Source: Rostratula benghalensis
Taxonomy: Eukaryota; Chordata; Aves; Charadriiformes; Rostratulidae
Reading direction: 5' to 3'
Length of the DNA: 64,000 nt
Assembly: GCA_013399305.1 (NCBI GenBank)
Contig: VXAI01000038.1
Location: forward strand, 5,661,057 to 5,725,056
A model generated the notes under the pieces. It did no database searches, had not been told where the DNA came from, and saw nothing but the letters and a program-made list of their open reading frames with translations. A program made the position numbers and the translations under genes. The first letter of the stretch is position 1. The number at the start of each line of letters is the position of its first letter. Positions 50,438 through 63,804 of the stretch are shown here, piece by piece.

Positions 50438-50512
50438 GTGTGTATATATATACACATATATATGGATGTACGCATACACACATATAAACATACATATACA
50501 TGTTATATATAT
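50438..50512. repeat. AT/CA-rich simple repeat
   Basis: Alternating TATA, CACA and CATA blocks (GTGTATATATATACACATAT and similar) form an impure dinucleotide microsatellite of about 75 bases. Confidence 0.85.
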
Positions 50513-50924
50513 GAAATTCCTCTATAAAATAAATTCCTTAGGGAAACAGTCATCAATCAGTTGTCCCCGATTCCTTCAGGTGAAATTGGAGTACTTCTAA
50601 TGGGGTCATAAACACTCAAGCAAAGCACACTTCTTGCTCACAGGCTTAAATCAGATTAATGTCTTTGTTAGAAAATGCTTCTTGGGCCTAAAGGGAAAAT
50701 GGCTGAAAGCCCACTGTTGTAAAAAATTCCAACCATGATAAGCTCTAAGCTTGAGCTAATTTCAAAGGACTCCTTACTACACTGAACTCTCTGGCAAGTG
50801 GCATTTACTTCTCTTCCCTTTTAACTGGAGCTTGTGCATTAGCACAGACTTATTAACTATAACCTCTAGACTTCATCTGAAATAAGAGCATTAAAACTTG
50901 TTCTGTTGGTTGGCTGGCAGCTTG

Positions 50925-50993
50925 TGCTGTTGTATCTAGGGTTGCACTTGATGATCTGAAAGGTCCCTTCCAACCTAGACAATTCTGTGACTG
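50925..50993 (+). mobile_element. CR1 LINE 3'-end fragment
   Basis: GGGTTGCACTTGATGATCTG followed by AAAGGTCCCTTCCAACCTAGACAATTCTGTGA matches the terminal hairpin-and-tail region of avian CR1 in the sense direction. It is a short 5'-truncated copy in the probable 3' UTR or flank of SLC26A2. Confidence 0.85.
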
Positions 50994-53900
50994 TAACACA
51001 GTTCCTTCTGTTTTGCTTGGAACAGAATTTGGAGGCTATATTGCCAGTTGTGGCTGCACAAACAGCATTGAGGTCAAATACAATGCACTCTAGCTACACA
51101 TAAATCAATTCAGCATATCTTTAAGCTGTAATCTAAATTAATTCTTTGAAAAAAACAATTTATGACTGTTTTATTGTGCTTTTATGTAAATAAATACCCA
51201 GGAGCTACAAATATGCATCCTGCTAGCTGTGGAAAGCACATACGCCTTGGAAGTTTTCGTTGCTATCCCTTCCTTCCTGGCACAGGTAGAAATGGATTTG
51301 GAAAAAACCCATCTTTTAATAAATAATTACTGACTTCCTCGTCTCAAAATTTGGCTACACAAATCTGTGCATGGTCTCACATCAAAAAACCTCCACTTGG
51401 ACAGCATGGAAGGAGTATGGCAGAGAGGAATTGTGAGCATAAAGGAAAGAATCACTCAGAGTTTTTTCCACTTTACTTCTACCCCACCGGCGACTGCCCT
51501 GCCTTAGAGGACGCCCCCTGGCTCATTCCTCTTCTCCCTCTCAGATGCTTGAAGGGCAAACGAGTGAGAAGGAGCAGCAGGGTGTAGGCAGGAACATTTG
51601 CCATAACAAATTACACTGCTTATTGTTTGCTACACTTAGATTTTTCATCGGGGCTTTGAGAAGAGAGACACTGCTTCTAGGACCGTTCTGCTCTCTTGAA
51701 AAATATTAGTTTTAAAAAAAAATAATAAAAAAAATCAGCATTTAAAAATGGTATAAGGGCTTTTGTTGGTAGTTCTAGCGATGCTTTCACTGTTGTCTGC
51801 TAAATGCAGGCGTTTAAGTCTGCCTGCCACAAGCCAGGCACAAACCTCTGTGGTGACCCCTGCGCCTTCCCAAGCTGGCACTCAGCTCACTCTCCTCGCC
51901 AACCCAGGGGCTCTGAATGGGAACTCGAGCAGGTACAGTGAGGAATTTAAACATCACTTCCATCCTGCACTCACTCCCTATGTAGCCGTTAACCCCACTC
52001 ACTGCTTTCGTACGGCTTAGGCTAATCCGCTCCGCTAACAGCAATTCAGTAATTGTAATGAGCCAAACCACAGAAGGGATTCTTCACACAGAATACAAAA
52101 GTTCATCCAGGAGGTTACTGCAGAAAACACAGAATTCAGCAATAGCTATTAGGGATTCATCTCCTGATATAAACATGCCTCAAGGCTGAGAAAGAAAAAT
52201 ATTTGTGTTTTAAATACTGCAGCTTTTGCATTTTCTCTACTGTATCTGGAGACCTGCTTCCTTAACAATGCCAGTTCTAAACATTTCACCCACAGCTCTC
52301 AGCTTTGTGTTCTTTTTCAAAATATGCTACAGCCATCCCCCACCACCCCCAGTATTTCTATACATTGCTAAGAGGTCCTAAAAATGTACGAAGTTCAGTT
52401 AACACATAGAGGTTGCCAGGTCCTGGGATTCATCTTTCTGCTCTCTAGGTCCTTCTCTTGAGGTCCCAGCTCCTTTTTCATAGGAAGAAGGGGATAGTGA
52501 CTAAGTCCCAGTTCAGATTTAAAAAGAATAAAAAAATCCTAAACTCAAAATATATTTCTACTTAGAAAATGCTTCATGAATCACATTGCTTTTTATTCCT
52601 TTTTTGACTCCTGACTCATTTTTGAACGATGAAGGATGAGAATACTGTCTGTATACAGTGTCTTTTCCTTTTTAAAAGCTGTGAAGAACCCGCAACTCAG
52701 ACTATCAACTCCCCTGGGAGAAACTACCATCTTCCAAGGATGTATTTTGTGCTATGTATAGCTGGTACTCAGTAAAAACTGTTAATCACTCAATTCTGCC
52801 TTCAGAATTATATTCTACTGCTGTAAGAACAGAGAACCTCTTCCTGGTGCTTGTATTTCAGCATGGAGAACAGGCACTCTTTGCTGGTCTGCAGAATTTA
52901 AAACCAAAGTACAAAGTCTTACCTACACTAACATAGCGAAATAACATTCAGCAGAATTCTCCCTGGCTCCTTTTCCAATAGCTCTATTTCTTGGCCTGTC
53001 CATCCCCATTATATAAAAGCCCACAACAGAGCACACATAAATGGTTTACGGTCAATAAAACCTGCATTCACACATGAAGTCTGTGTGACATCGATGAGTT
53101 TGGATAGATGTTGGATAACCTGTTTGGCCCTTTTCATTTTAATGCTTGTAGTTCTGTCTGCCTGGCATATAAAGCTGGCTCGAAGGGACTGTTTTCTGTT
53201 GAAAGTCAGGAATGAGAGACTTCCTGTATCTAATGTCCACAATGCTAAAGAACCCCTACATATTAGGGAAACAAACGACTGACCATGTAGATGAATGAGA
53301 CTCCTGAACAGTCACCTCTGACTAAAAACCATTACAAAAAAGTTCAGGCTGAAGAGGCAAACTTTCCTGGCACGTAAAGGCCCATGTAGAAATGAGGTAA
53401 CCACAGCCCCAAGGCTGCAGCAGGCTCTCAGGAGACAATGACAAAGCCTTTGGAGATGACAGGAGGTTAGAAGCTATTTGTTAAGACCTTTCCACACATG
53501 TTTAGATTTTACTTATCGGTCTTCAAATTTAGGGAGGTTACAAAATCACCAACCAATCACTCCATGGGAAAGACCAGAGCAAAGAGTCTCTGTGAGTCAT
53601 TCCTCAGAAAACGGGGTGGTAATATGGAAAAGCAATGCCAGAAAGCGGGACAAGAAATGAATTGCCTCTCATTATTCAGTTGGACAGGATGCCTGGACTA
53701 CTTTAAAATCCCATCCCCTCCATAAAGACAGGATTGCAAGGGGGGCAAGGAAAGGTCAGGAGAGGAGAGAAATGAGATGAACAACCATATGAAAACTCTT
53801 AGACTCACAGATTGGCCATAATCAAGTTAAGAATTGCCTTCATTCAGTACCACCTATTGAATTGCTATACCCGGCAGGTAAATTTAAAGCATCAAAACTG

Positions 53901-54035
53901 ACTGCAGAGTAACCAGAGTGTTAAAAACAACTCTGCCTCTTTTTATCCAAGTGCATATATATTGCATAGACATACAGACCCAGAGCCACCTTTTTTCCCC
54001 CCAGGCTTATGTTCCAGCTTGCTCCCTTTCCACAA

Positions 54036-55541
54036 TTAGTTCTTGGAAGCACTGGTCCCACTGCGCCCCTGTGCAGCCAGTGCGAAGTCCACAGCCTGGT
54101 GCACGCTGTGGAAGAGAAGGTGGTCCTCCCCTTCCTTAAAGAATTCTCCTCGGATCAGGGAACTCCTCACTGAAGGATTGCACTGGGCCAGTAGCACCTG
54201 GACATCTATCTCCCTGTAGTCCTTGCAGACTTCTTTGAGCGTGCGTATCCCTGCCGTGTCTAGAAACTGTACTGCACAACAGTCAATCACTATTGTGTGA
54301 AAACCCAGAGGTTCAGAGACAAAATCCATGGAGATGCTGGTCTGGTTGCCAAGAGAATCCACCTCTTTCTCTCTAAGCTTCCTTTTTGCTGCCTTTTTCA
54401 TTGCTGTCTTCAGCCAGACTGGGTTAACCCCAGTTTGCTTGTAAAGGATGGATTTAAAGCACTCTTTGTTGATGTAGTAGAGGGGAGCCTCAAAACGGAA
54501 CACCACAATTCCTGGTTTGGTTTGCAAGTTCTTGTAAGCAGACAGGGATTCGTAGGTCTCGGACTCTGCCACCCAGCCAAGCAGCGGTGCCTCCGGTCTC
54601 TGAGTTCGGAAAATGACGCAGAGCATAGAGAAGCAAACACCAACCAAAAGACCAATCTCAGTACTGATGAGTGCTGAGGCTGCCATGGTAACTATCCAGA
54701 TCACTGTGTCCACTCTGCTCAAATGCCACATCTTTGGCAGGTCCTTGAACTTCCGCAGGGCTCCTCTGAGGTTCACAATGGTTATGACAGCAAGGACACA
54801 TTTCTGAAGGGAATAAAATAAAGGTGCAATCACAAGGAGGACTAATAGGATTACCAAACTAGTCACCATGCCAGACATTTGTGTCCTACAGCCTGTGGAC
54901 TCTTTGACAAGAGTCTTGGCAAGAGCTGCGCTTGTTGTGAAGCAATGGAAGAAAGCGGGAATGATGTTGCAGAAGCCAATGGCATACATTTCTTGGTTGG
55001 CCTTCACAGAGTAACCGTGCTTCTTGGCAAACATCTCTGAGAGGGAGACGGTGATGGCAAAGCCAATTATAGCTATGGGGATAGCATCCAAAGCTACATT
55101 AGGAATCAGGTTCCAGTCTGGAGGGCTGGGTGGCAGAAACCCAGTTGGAATGTGTCCAGCAACGCTCGAGCCATAAGTCTCTCTCAGCTTCCCAAAGTGA
55201 GATGCCAGAGTAGCTGCCACAATCACGACTAGTTCAACTGGTATTGGAGCCTTGAGCCTGGATTTAAAATGTTCATTAAGCTCTTTGGTTGGGATAAGTA
55301 CAAGAAAGCACAAGAAGCTGGTGATGAGATCGCAGATGTTGGTCTTGTGTATGTTTCTGAAGATGTTTATCCATGTGGCAATGAGGGAGCCAATGCCACT
55401 GCTCCGTGGAATGTCTAGGCCCAGGAGATACTTGGCTTGTGAGGTCAGGATGGTAAAGGAGGCACCTGTGACAAATCCACTCAGCAATGAATCAGAGAGG
55501 TACACTGAGACAAAGCCCACTTGAAAGAAACCCATGGCCAC
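54036..55541 (-). CDS. SLC26A2: SLC26A2 second coding exon (codons 212-712, membrane domain and STAS)
   Basis: The acceptor is CCTTCTAG and the exon opens with GTG GCC ATG, read as V-A-M-G-F-F-Q. The first residue is therefore an internal valine, not a start. The exon carries the remaining membrane segments, including the [21 protein letters not shown] block whose glutamate is shared by sulfate-transporting SLC26 members. The C-terminal STAS domain runs from about residue 543 (start of the [21 protein letters not shown] strand) to about 702, with the LDTAG core near 638-642 and [10 protein letters not shown] near 661-670. A basic [12 protein letters not shown] stretch marks the STAS intervening loop. 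The stop is TAA at 54038-54036. Confidence 0.95.
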   Translation of the reverse strand: MAMGFFQVGFVSVYLSDSLLSGFVTGASFTILTSQAKYLLGLDIPRSSGIGSLIATWINIFRNIHKTNICDLITSFLCFLVLIPTKELNEHFKSRLKAPIPVELVVIVAATLASHFGKLRETYGSSVAGHIPTGFLPPSPPDWNLIPNVALDAIPIAIIGFAITVSLSEMFAKKHGYSVKANQEMYAIGFCNIIPAFFHCFTTSAALAKTLVKESTGCRTQMSGMVTSLVILLVLLVIAPLFYSLQKCVLAVITIVNLRGALRKFKDLPKMWHLSRVDTVIWIVTMAASALISTEIGLLVGVCFSMLCVIFRTQRPEAPLLGWVAESETYESLSAYKNLQTKPGIVVFRFEAPLYYINKECFKSILYKQTGVNPVWLKTAMKKAAKRKLREKEVDSLGNQTSISMDFVSEPLGFHTIVIDCCAVQFLDTAGIRTLKEVCKDYREIDVQVLLAQCNPSVRSSLIRGEFFKEGEDHLLFHSVHQAVDFALAAQGRSGTSASKN

Positions 55542-58475
55542 CTAGAAGGAATCAATCACACACAACAAATTAGGATGCAAATCTTGCAGATGTCATCACT
55601 GAGGGACTCTGGAGAGAGATGGGATAAAAAAACCCCACTGTGCGTGGACCTGGAGGATGAGGCATGGTCTGAGCAGGGAAAAACGGTTTCCAGCATTCAG
55701 CTGCGCCTTGTACACCGTCCTTAAAGGGAAGGCATTTCTAACACAGAGGAGGGGTTTTGGGGGGGTCTTCATACTCTGAACCTGTATTTGTTGTTTGCTC
55801 AATGGTTCAGTTGTAACTCCTAGTTACCCCAGGGGGCAAAGAAACCCAGAGAACAAAGCATTTCAAATATCAGCTACTTTTGCCATTTCTCCCTCAGGTT
55901 TGTATAATCTGTGAACTTTGCAGGGTTCCAAAACATTTTTTGTTGTCTTCGTCCTACAGTTGAGCTCACAACCTGCAATAAAAATATAGCTTATGGCATA
56001 ACAGCTGTCCTTCACACTGTGTAAAGTTTGGGGCACCTGATTCGGAAAGTATATGAGCTGCAAACTTTTGTGATGCAGATTATGTAAAGAGAGAAGTTTT
56101 TCAAGTACCTTGTCATTCATTTTTATTAATGCCAGTCGAAAGAACAAATCCCCATGGATGCTCTCTCATGGGAATGACTGGTTTTATGGAGACCTACCCT
56201 ACACACATCTTCACACCTGGTAAATGTCCCTTTCTCCTCATCAGCTCTTATGGCCAATAGGGCATGCCCCTTCTCACAGCAGTTGCTAGAAACCTTTTAA
56301 TTCCTTGAGCTGGACAACAGGGATGTTACAACACTGTTACCTGAAGACTGCAGGCCGGAACTTAGAGGTGTTAAAATTTAATAGGATGTATCAAATAGAC
56401 ATTACTTAAGTAGTTAAGGCAAAGTAAAGAATGCTGGGATGTTGGCTGGAGAGAAGGCAGCTTTGGGACCTGGACTAACTGGACATCGGATCAGAGCCAA
56501 GCTCTTTAAAAGGCTCCCTCCAACCTTGGGAATTAAGTCAACTCAAAGTTTTTCTGTTTGTAAAACATTAGCTATAAAAAATCTTACCTAGTTATGCTGT
56601 AGGTAACTGGTGTGAGCTGGCTTTCTTTTTGTGATTTGATTGTGAACTTTCTGATACAAAGAATATGTGATTTTGGTTAGAGCTTCCAAAAAAAAAAAAA
56701 AAAAAGTTTTTGATATTTGAGGGTGTGAACACCTAGTGGTTAGCAGGCAGTGACAGCAAACAGAATATGCCTAACATTCAGAGGGACTTAAATAAAGTAA
56801 TCTGTCTTCTTCATATAGAGAAACTTAATTGTAACTGTACTTCCAAAGAATATTAAGTGCAATTCACAACTTCAAAACTAAACATCCATCCTACAGCGAT
56901 GAAACACAAAATCCAGTGTACCTCAGAAGTCCCAGAATACTTCGGAAATTACTCAACACTAACTTGCAGTACAAGAAAAGTACCAGGTTATGTCTAAAAC
57001 CAGTGTTTTATATTGTCACAGGTACGTTTCCTTTTCAGCTCTTCTATAGTTCGATTTGCTGTCACCCTGGAGGTCACCGTAAGAACATATGAATTTCAAC
57101 TCACAAACTGAAATACCATAGCTCTGCAGCGCCGTTAAAAATAAATCCATTCTGGTTAATGCATGACTCTCCAGAAACAAAAATATCTACTCTAATTTCA
57201 GCAAGCAGCAAATTCTAGGAAGCAAGTAAAGACATAGTGTTAAATATTAAGTAATATGTTTGAAATAAAACTTTTAAATATATTTTACCTTCTTAGTAGC
57301 ATTCTTTTCATACAATGGCATTATTTTGGCTTCAAGTGGGCAAACACAAAGTATTACAAGCACAGTGACAAATAAAAAGAAACTGGAGATACTTTTACTG
57401 TCCACATTTTTTTATAAGAGAAAAGGCAAGTGACTGAAGTCTGGAATTAAAAGCTGACATACGTCATTTTTGGCCAACAAAATGGAGGCCTAAGCTATAA
57501 GCCAGACAAAAAAATACCAAACCCTGAAAAAAAACTAACCAGAGCTTCAGGCCACAGTGAGGAAAGTGGTGAGCAGAAGAGCAGATTGTGTGAAAGCAGC
57601 AGGTGGTTACATGCAGGCCCCTACAGTCCCCAACACAGTAGCACTGCAAGCACAAAATGGAGAGGACACAGAGGAGTTTCTTGTACCGCAGTAACTGGAG
57701 ACCTCCAGACCTCCCTGTGTCCACTCACCTGGGATGCAGACTGAGGAGGTGTGCAAGCCCAGCAGGCTGTTCATGTGGACAACCACCTAAAGAAGAATTA
57801 AAACTCTTTCCACAGAATACCTGTTTGTCCACCTCCTCTTACCTGATAAACTCCAGCTATGAAGGTCATGGTGGCTCCCACTGTAATTGCATAGCAGCTT
57901 TTATCACAGAGCAGCTTCTGTGATGTCTGATTCCCAGGTGAAATGGTGGTGTTTACATACACTGCTGTATCTGTGAGGCCACCGAGCACAGCTGGCTCTA
58001 AGTCATAGCCAGCCCTCTGTACCTCACGATCCACCACTTGTCCCACCATCAGGCAAATCACACCAAAGATGCCAACTGAGATGTGGCGGGAGGTTCCAAA
58101 TATGAAATAAATAATGCTAGAGAAAAAGGAAGTATAAAGGCCATATATGGGCTCCTGTCCAGCCAAGAGAGAATAGGCAATTGACTGTGGGACTAGTAAG
58201 ACCCCAACAATCACACCAGACATTATGTCTCCCAGTAGGTACTCTCTTAATTTGTATTTAGGAAGCCATTGCAAGACAGGAAAGAAACTGAAAACATAGT
58301 CTTTAACTTTGGCTGGAGTGCAGCTGCAACTTTTCTTTGCTTGCTTAACCACCAGAGCCTTCATGCTCCTCTTCTTCTCTTGGGGCTCCAAGAACATTCT
58401 GTTATGGAAACTCCGTTTCGCATCATCTCCTTCTGACATTTCAGTCACTGAATGGGCATTGTTGAATTCCGCCAT
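54036..58475 (-). CDS. SLC26A2: SLC26A2 (DTDST) sulfate transporter, complete CDS in two coding exons
   Basis: The CDS joins 58475-57843 (211 codons) to 55541-54036 (501 codons plus TAA), giving 712 residues; I recall human SLC26A2 as about 739. It encodes a multi-pass SulP/SLC26 anion exchanger. The known role of the family member is uptake of sulfate at the plasma membrane for proteoglycan sulfation, with recessive chondrodysplasias when lost in humans. The assignment rests on long stretches matching remembered vertebrate SLC26A2, such as [32 protein letters not shown] and [10 protein letters not shown], and on the two-coding-exon layout. I chose the ATG at 58475: it has G at -3 and +4 and lies 21 bases inside a good acceptor, whereas the in-frame ATG at 58508 lies upstream of that acceptor, in the intron. 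The reading frame is intact. A related gene follows about 14 kb downstream on the same strand. Confidence 0.96.
55542..57842 (-). other. SLC26A2: SLC26A2 intron between the two coding exons
   Basis: The intron is 2301 bp, GT-AG, phase 0, between Q211 and V212. It contains an 18-base A run on the plus strand (56688-56705). A stretch at about 56465-56530 vaguely resembles a degenerate CR1 tail but is too diverged to call. I see no other gene in it. Confidence 0.9.
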
Positions 58476-58496
58476 CGCTGCTATCTCGAGGCCACC
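57843..58496 (-). CDS. SLC26A2: SLC26A2 first coding exon (21 nt 5' UTR plus codons 1-211)
   Basis: On the minus strand a TTTGTGTTTTCAG acceptor precedes base 58496, and the exon ends CAG|GTAAGA at 57843. It encodes a cytosolic N-terminus of roughly 75 residues with a Cys-rich patch (CSC at 50-52), then the first transmembrane segments. The SulP signature is at residues 109-130 (PIYGLYTS to GTSR) and fits the family pattern. Two N-glycosylation sequons, N175 (NTT) and N182 (NQT), lie in the loop before CDKSCYAI, the extracellular loop that carries glycans in DTDST. The last codon is Q211 and the intron is phase 0. Confidence 0.94.
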
Positions 58497-59386
58497 CTGA
58501 AAACACAAAGAAGGACCCTTTGCATTAAATTAACGTGCTATGTGAGACTTTTTAAAAGAGCAAACATGGTATTTATAAAAAGGGCTAAAAGCACAGAGAA
58601 AGCAATTTCCAAACAAACTTGGAAAGAGCCTCCCCATTATACCCCTGTTAAGCAAGGAATCACCTTTCCTAGGAGGGAAGCTGATATCCCATAGAATAAA
58701 CCTGTCACTGGCAATGTTGTGAATGGAAAAGAATGCAGCAGCACTGTCTCTTGGGGAGGCTTTCTTATAAAAACTGCTCTCTGCAGCCTGTTCCACCATG
58801 CAAAGACAGACAGAGAGTTTATTGCAGTCCTACAGTCACTTCAGTTCAGTTGCTGTAAATTAACTACAGTTAATATATTTCTAGCATTGCACAGCTTGGT
58901 CTACATCACATTGACCAGGGTTGGTTGTTTTGTTGCTTTTAAAGAAAAAATACCCAAACACCTGCCAAATATTGTAAAGATTATTTTTTTTTACCTTAAA
59001 AGATGCAATCTTTACACAGTGGCTTTCTTTCAGCCAATGACACACCGTGTGATTGCTCTTTATGCTTTTTAAAAGCTGGTTTTCAAGTGAATTACACCTG
59101 ACCAAAACAATACACACTTGTGGAAACCATTCATGGGTACAATGGAAGGCAGGTGGAACACTTCTGCTAGAATATGTACTCTAGTAAGTGCCAGCTGCCT
59201 ACAAACAATAAAACAAGGTGATTACATCAAAGTACATTTAATACTGGAAACACTTGGCCTGATTGTGAAAGAGCAAAGTCTTGACAAGACAAGCCCTAAT
59301 GAAACTTGATGATACCAACACTGATTGTCAGCAACATACAGCACACCAGAAGACATTCAGAATCCTCCAGAAAACTTTTCGTTTTG

Positions 59387-59430
59387 TGCTAGTGTTGTGT
59401 GTTGCTGGTGTTTTTGCTAGTGTTGTGTGT
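59387..59430 (+). repeat. Short direct repeat, 16 bp at 28-bp spacing
   Basis: TGCTAGTGTTGTGTGT occurs at 59387-59402 and again at 59415-59430, with related TG-rich sequence between, forming a small imperfect tandem repeat in the SLC26A2 first intron. Confidence 0.8.
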
Positions 59431-62400
59431 GCTACCACTAGTACACTGAAGCTGATAAATTTCAGCCAGAAACCCATTTGCCTGGTGCTACAGTGGAGCC
59501 AAGGCCCAAGACAGCAGCAGACCCCTGAGAAGTCCAATTCCCATGCTTCCCTTACGAATACTGCCTTGCAGTCCTGGAGCACTAATAACATCATACACCT
59601 TATGTGCTAATTATACCTTCTCTGGGCAGCACGAACATCCAACAAACTAATATTCTATGCAATGTTTGCACCTAAATTAATTCTGAAATTACAGCAAGTG
59701 TCTCTTTGGTGGGAGAGCTCCTGCATCCTTTCCAATAATGCGGGTCACTCTTGGCCAGTAGCCCACCACTGGACTGCTGCTGAAAGGGAGCTGCATTTCA
59801 AACAGAGACCTCCAGTGAGCAGCACTGTGGCATCAGCAGGGATGGATTTTCTGTGTAAGACAGGGGGGTTTAAGCCTTCCCCCTATGATATCACAATCTA
59901 TACAACTCATGCTCCATGTGCAGACTGAACAGCATGGCCAGGCCTCATGCTCAGTGTGAGGTACTTTATGAACACCCATCTCTCCTTCCCCACAGCTACC
60001 AGGTATTTCTAGCAGCACACCAATGCTCTTCTCCAGCTCCCGCCCTGCTCCACACTCTCTTACCTCCACCTCTATTCTTAATTCACCTGAACAGTGCATG
60101 GGGTTTGTAGATGAAAAAGTTTAAAAGAGCTCTAAGCACAACTGGGGACAAAACACCTCCTTCTGGCTGCTGTTCCAAGCACAGGCAGAGGAGCTGCTTT
60201 GAGAAAGTCACATTCCAAAAAAAAAGGGAAATTGAAGCTTTAATGCCTTGCTGGGTTAGGTGAGACCCAAGTGGAAAATTCCACAGTTTGAACTCAAGTG
60301 CTATTCTGGTTTTTATGTCCTTCTTTTGGGCCTGGCCCTTACAAATTGGGAGAATAAGAAGTCTGGATCCAAAGATTAGTTCACCAGAATTTTTAATACA
60401 TATAAATTTTTAGGGCTAAGTTTTCAAATGTATGTATTTGTCTCTATATTCATTCTTGTTATACGGGTCAATCACCTAGTACAATAGAAGGTAAGAGAAG
60501 AAAGCTTCAGTTTCACCTACCTGCTTTCTTGATTTTTCTTCTATCTTACAGCCTCCCAGCCATGCAGAATTACTGTATCACGTACCTACACATACCTTAC
60601 AACAACAAGCTTCCCTTGGCTAGTGCCTTCCAATTCAGTGTCTTTATTGTGCTTGAGAATATCGATAGGTTCAGAAGAACCACAAGAATGAGGATCTCTA
60701 CAATGAGGAAGCGTGCACTGCAAGAACTGACATACTCAAGATCGCATAGTGATCTTGAAGGAGAACCCTTCCCTACCTTCCAGACAGCACATCTCACCCA
60801 CCCACCCAGTACGGCAAAGTCTGCTCAAGGATTATTTATAGCACTTACCAAAAAAAGCCCCCCAAATACTACACAGTGAGAATGACGTGAACATTGCACA
60901 AAAAAGCAGGTGTTTGCAGTATTTTACATAAGCCCATTCTGTAGTTGTATTTGCTCAAGCAATGTCACTTGTTTCACAAGCAGAGTTACAAATAAAAAAC
61001 TTTTCACCCAAAGCTTAGCAAATCAATACTGTAAAAGTTGGGGGAAAAACTTACCCCCCCCCCGAATACTTTTTATGTGGTGCAACGTACTTGAATGACT
61101 TTGTTTTCTTGAGCTTTAGGTAAAGATTTTAGCAATGGAAATCCTTCCGATTCCCCTCTCCCTCACCCAAGACACGCAGACAGCTCACTCAAATCTGGGA
61201 GCTTTTCCTTAACGTGCCAGAGAACCCCGACACGAGACACAGATAGTTTGGTTCAGTTCTGCCATAAAACATCTGCATAGTAGATGATCCCAGTGGGTTT
61301 TTTTCTGTCATGTCTACACCATAGAGAAACATTCCAAGTAAAAATCTTTTTGGCCACTAAACTCTAAGCATATAGTGGACCTTTGTGTTGACCTGCACGA
61401 CAGCTTTCTCTGCAGGGCATGAAAAGGGCCTTTCATCACACAGTCACTGCCTCTGATGATGTCAGGACACTAGGAAATGGGAAATGATACTATTTCCAAT
61501 GCTCATTTCACCCTTCTCTGCCTGAAAGCCTTGCTCTGTATTATTTTCATAACCGTTTAGCCCAGGCTTGACTAGTGAAATTTAATTTGTTCTTAAAAAA
61601 AAATTTAAAAAAAATGAAAAGAAAAGGCCCTTTGATCAGTATACTGAGGGGTATTCTGTACACTTAATTTGGAAAAGGAGCTACTGTACTTTTTGTTTAG
61701 AAAGCTGCTATTTATGTACAATTCATTTGTATGCCTAGAGATCACTTTTATCACCTCCTTTTGGCCCAAGTAAGATCTTCAGGGGGTGTCCGAGTGCCAC
61801 AAGGCTTTACCTAAGATACAAAGAAAAAAGACTACAACACAGAACTGAGGATATTTCCAGTATCTCCCTGTTATCAAGTGACTGCCATAAAATAAAGATA
61901 TGGGGCGGTACTGCATTCTTGAGATCTTTTACAGACTACTTCTGGATCCCATCTGGGCCTTTCCTACTGATCCCAGGGCAGGGCAGAGGTGAGCTAACAT
62001 CTGCCCAGGGTCTGTCTGTGGGGAAACACTACCTGCAGCACGGGACCTCGCTGGCTCAGACTTCACTCCTCTGTCACAGGTGACAGTCAGTCACCTTGAT
62101 AGTAAGAGAACAACGCATTGTGAAGCTCACTCACCTGCTGAAATAACACGTTAAACTTAACCTAAACTTAAGACATGAGCATTTAAGAGCAGAAACTAAA
62201 TCAAAACCATTTTTTTCTGTGCCACCGATCTCCATTTTCCAGGTTATTTTTCCAAATTTCATGCACAGGAGTCGTCACTCTATGTGATTACTGCTAACCC
62301 GCCAGACACATGAAGTTGCATGCACTTAAAAAGTAATGCATGAACACACAGTCTAATGAGACATGAACAAATTTTGAAAAGATGTAAAGGAGAAGTTGGT

Positions 62401-63457
62401 GAATCAGAAATCCAGGCTCCCCATGAACTGAACTGGAGTTAGGCTACTGCCTCTGGGTCCTTGGAAAAATCTCTCCTTGAGAGCATAAAAGGCAAGCATA
62501 TCACAACATTTTGATAAGTAAATCTTTGTCCTTACTCTTGTTGGACAACAGCCTTTTCCAAGTAATCTCTTAACTGTTGTGGAACAACAAGTAAATTCAA
62601 TATTTCCATGATAACCCTGAGATGGACACTGGAATAGCATTGCACGTAGCTTGGAAGAAAATTCAGATTTTTGATAAAATCTTTAGCATCCTCCAAAAAA
62701 ATATTCAAGTTACAAACGCTTATTTCAACAAGAAACTTAAAATCCTATGAATACTGAAATCCTACTAGGACCACAGAACAACATACCACATTTACCACAT
62801 TTAAGCAACACATTTGGGAACAGAGCTACCTTACTCCCAGCACAACGATCACCAGCCATTAACTCAAGCAGGAAAACTTGCAAAGCCGGACAATAAAACC
62901 TCGCTTGCGTGAAATATTCGACCTTCTCTTCCTTCAAACGTTAGTTTTCCCGAGCAGCAGCGAAGCCGCCCACCAGCCTCACAAACTAAGTCCCCTTTTT
63001 GGGGAAGGTGCCATGGAAGTCGGTGGCCCCCGCTCACCCTTCCAGGAAAAGTTGCCTCACCTCTGAGAAAGCAGCCGTACATGGAGTGTGACGGTTACAC
63101 CGCCCTGCCCTGTCTGAAGCCGATCCCTCTTGAAGATAGCCAGCTGCAGCCCCGCACAGCGCTCCACCAGCTCCCACAGGAGGCGGATTTGTCACGGAGA
63201 GCTTGCCATGTAGTATTTTCAGCAAATCAGTTCTAGGTTTGGACCCTCCTCTCGGCCTTTACCGTTAGCTAGCGACGGTGGAACACTGAAGAGCTCTGTT
63301 TGGGCAATGAGGATGGGCTGCCCCAGAGGCATTTCCTTGGGCAGCGGCTGCCAGCCCACGCCACGCTGCCTGGGCAGGGCAGTGGGTTGTGCATGAGAGC
63401 GTCTCTGGCTCTAAAGGGAGCCACGCACAGAGCTAGCACTGGATAAAGGAACGCTTT

Positions 63458-63479
63458 AAAAAAAAAAAAAAAAAAAAAA
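63458..63479 (+). repeat. Poly(A) run of 22
   Basis: Twenty-two consecutive A residues within the probable SLC26A2 first intron. Confidence 0.9.
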
Positions 63480-63804
63480 CACACCCCAAAATTTGTTTTT
63501 CAATTTATTTTTTTTAATTAAAGCCACACGCTTTTTCTACTCCTGAAATTACGGATTTTTGCTGAGAGCCTGTGTATCACTTTGGAAGCCAACCAGCTGT
63601 TAAGTTTCCAGGATAACGAAAAGGATGTCCTAAGGCTTTTAACACAACATTCAGTTTCACTCTCTCAACACCGCTTCCTTCACATCCAGCCCATCCGGGG
63701 GCAGACCACCCCCTGACCCCCCCACCCCCGGCAGCGAGCACTCTCCTCCTGAACCCCGGCTTTCATTTCCTACTTTTCTCTCCTTATTTTGAGGCACTAT
63801 CTTG

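Larger units (their letters stand above)
49877..54035 (-). other. SLC26A2: Probable 3' UTR of SLC26A2 and downstream flank
   Basis: Downstream of the stop there is no long coding frame for several kilobases. Minus-strand polyadenylation hexamers occur at 53143-53138 (ATTAAA), 52597-52592 (AATAAA), 51175-51170 (AATAAA, followed by a T-rich stretch) and 49882-49877 (AATAAA). Mammalian SLC26A2 mRNA is known for a 3' UTR of several kilobases, so any of these could be used. The CR1 fragment at 50925-50993 would lie inside the longer forms. The true end cannot be fixed without transcript data. Confidence 0.4.

Noticed and set aside
55539..55541. GTG at 55541 as a translation start
   Set aside because: It is the first codon (Val) of an internal exon directly after the CTAG acceptor and continues the phase-0 frame from the previous exon.
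56465..56530. Possible CR1 tail in the SLC26A2 intron (CTCCCTCCAACCTTGGG)
   Set aside because: Only the short CTCCAACC core fits; the GATGATC and terminal repeat parts are missing.
58476..58508. Upstream in-frame ATG of SLC26A2 at 58508
   Set aside because: It lies upstream of the TTTGTGTTTTCAG acceptor, in the intron, so it is not in the mRNA if that acceptor is used.
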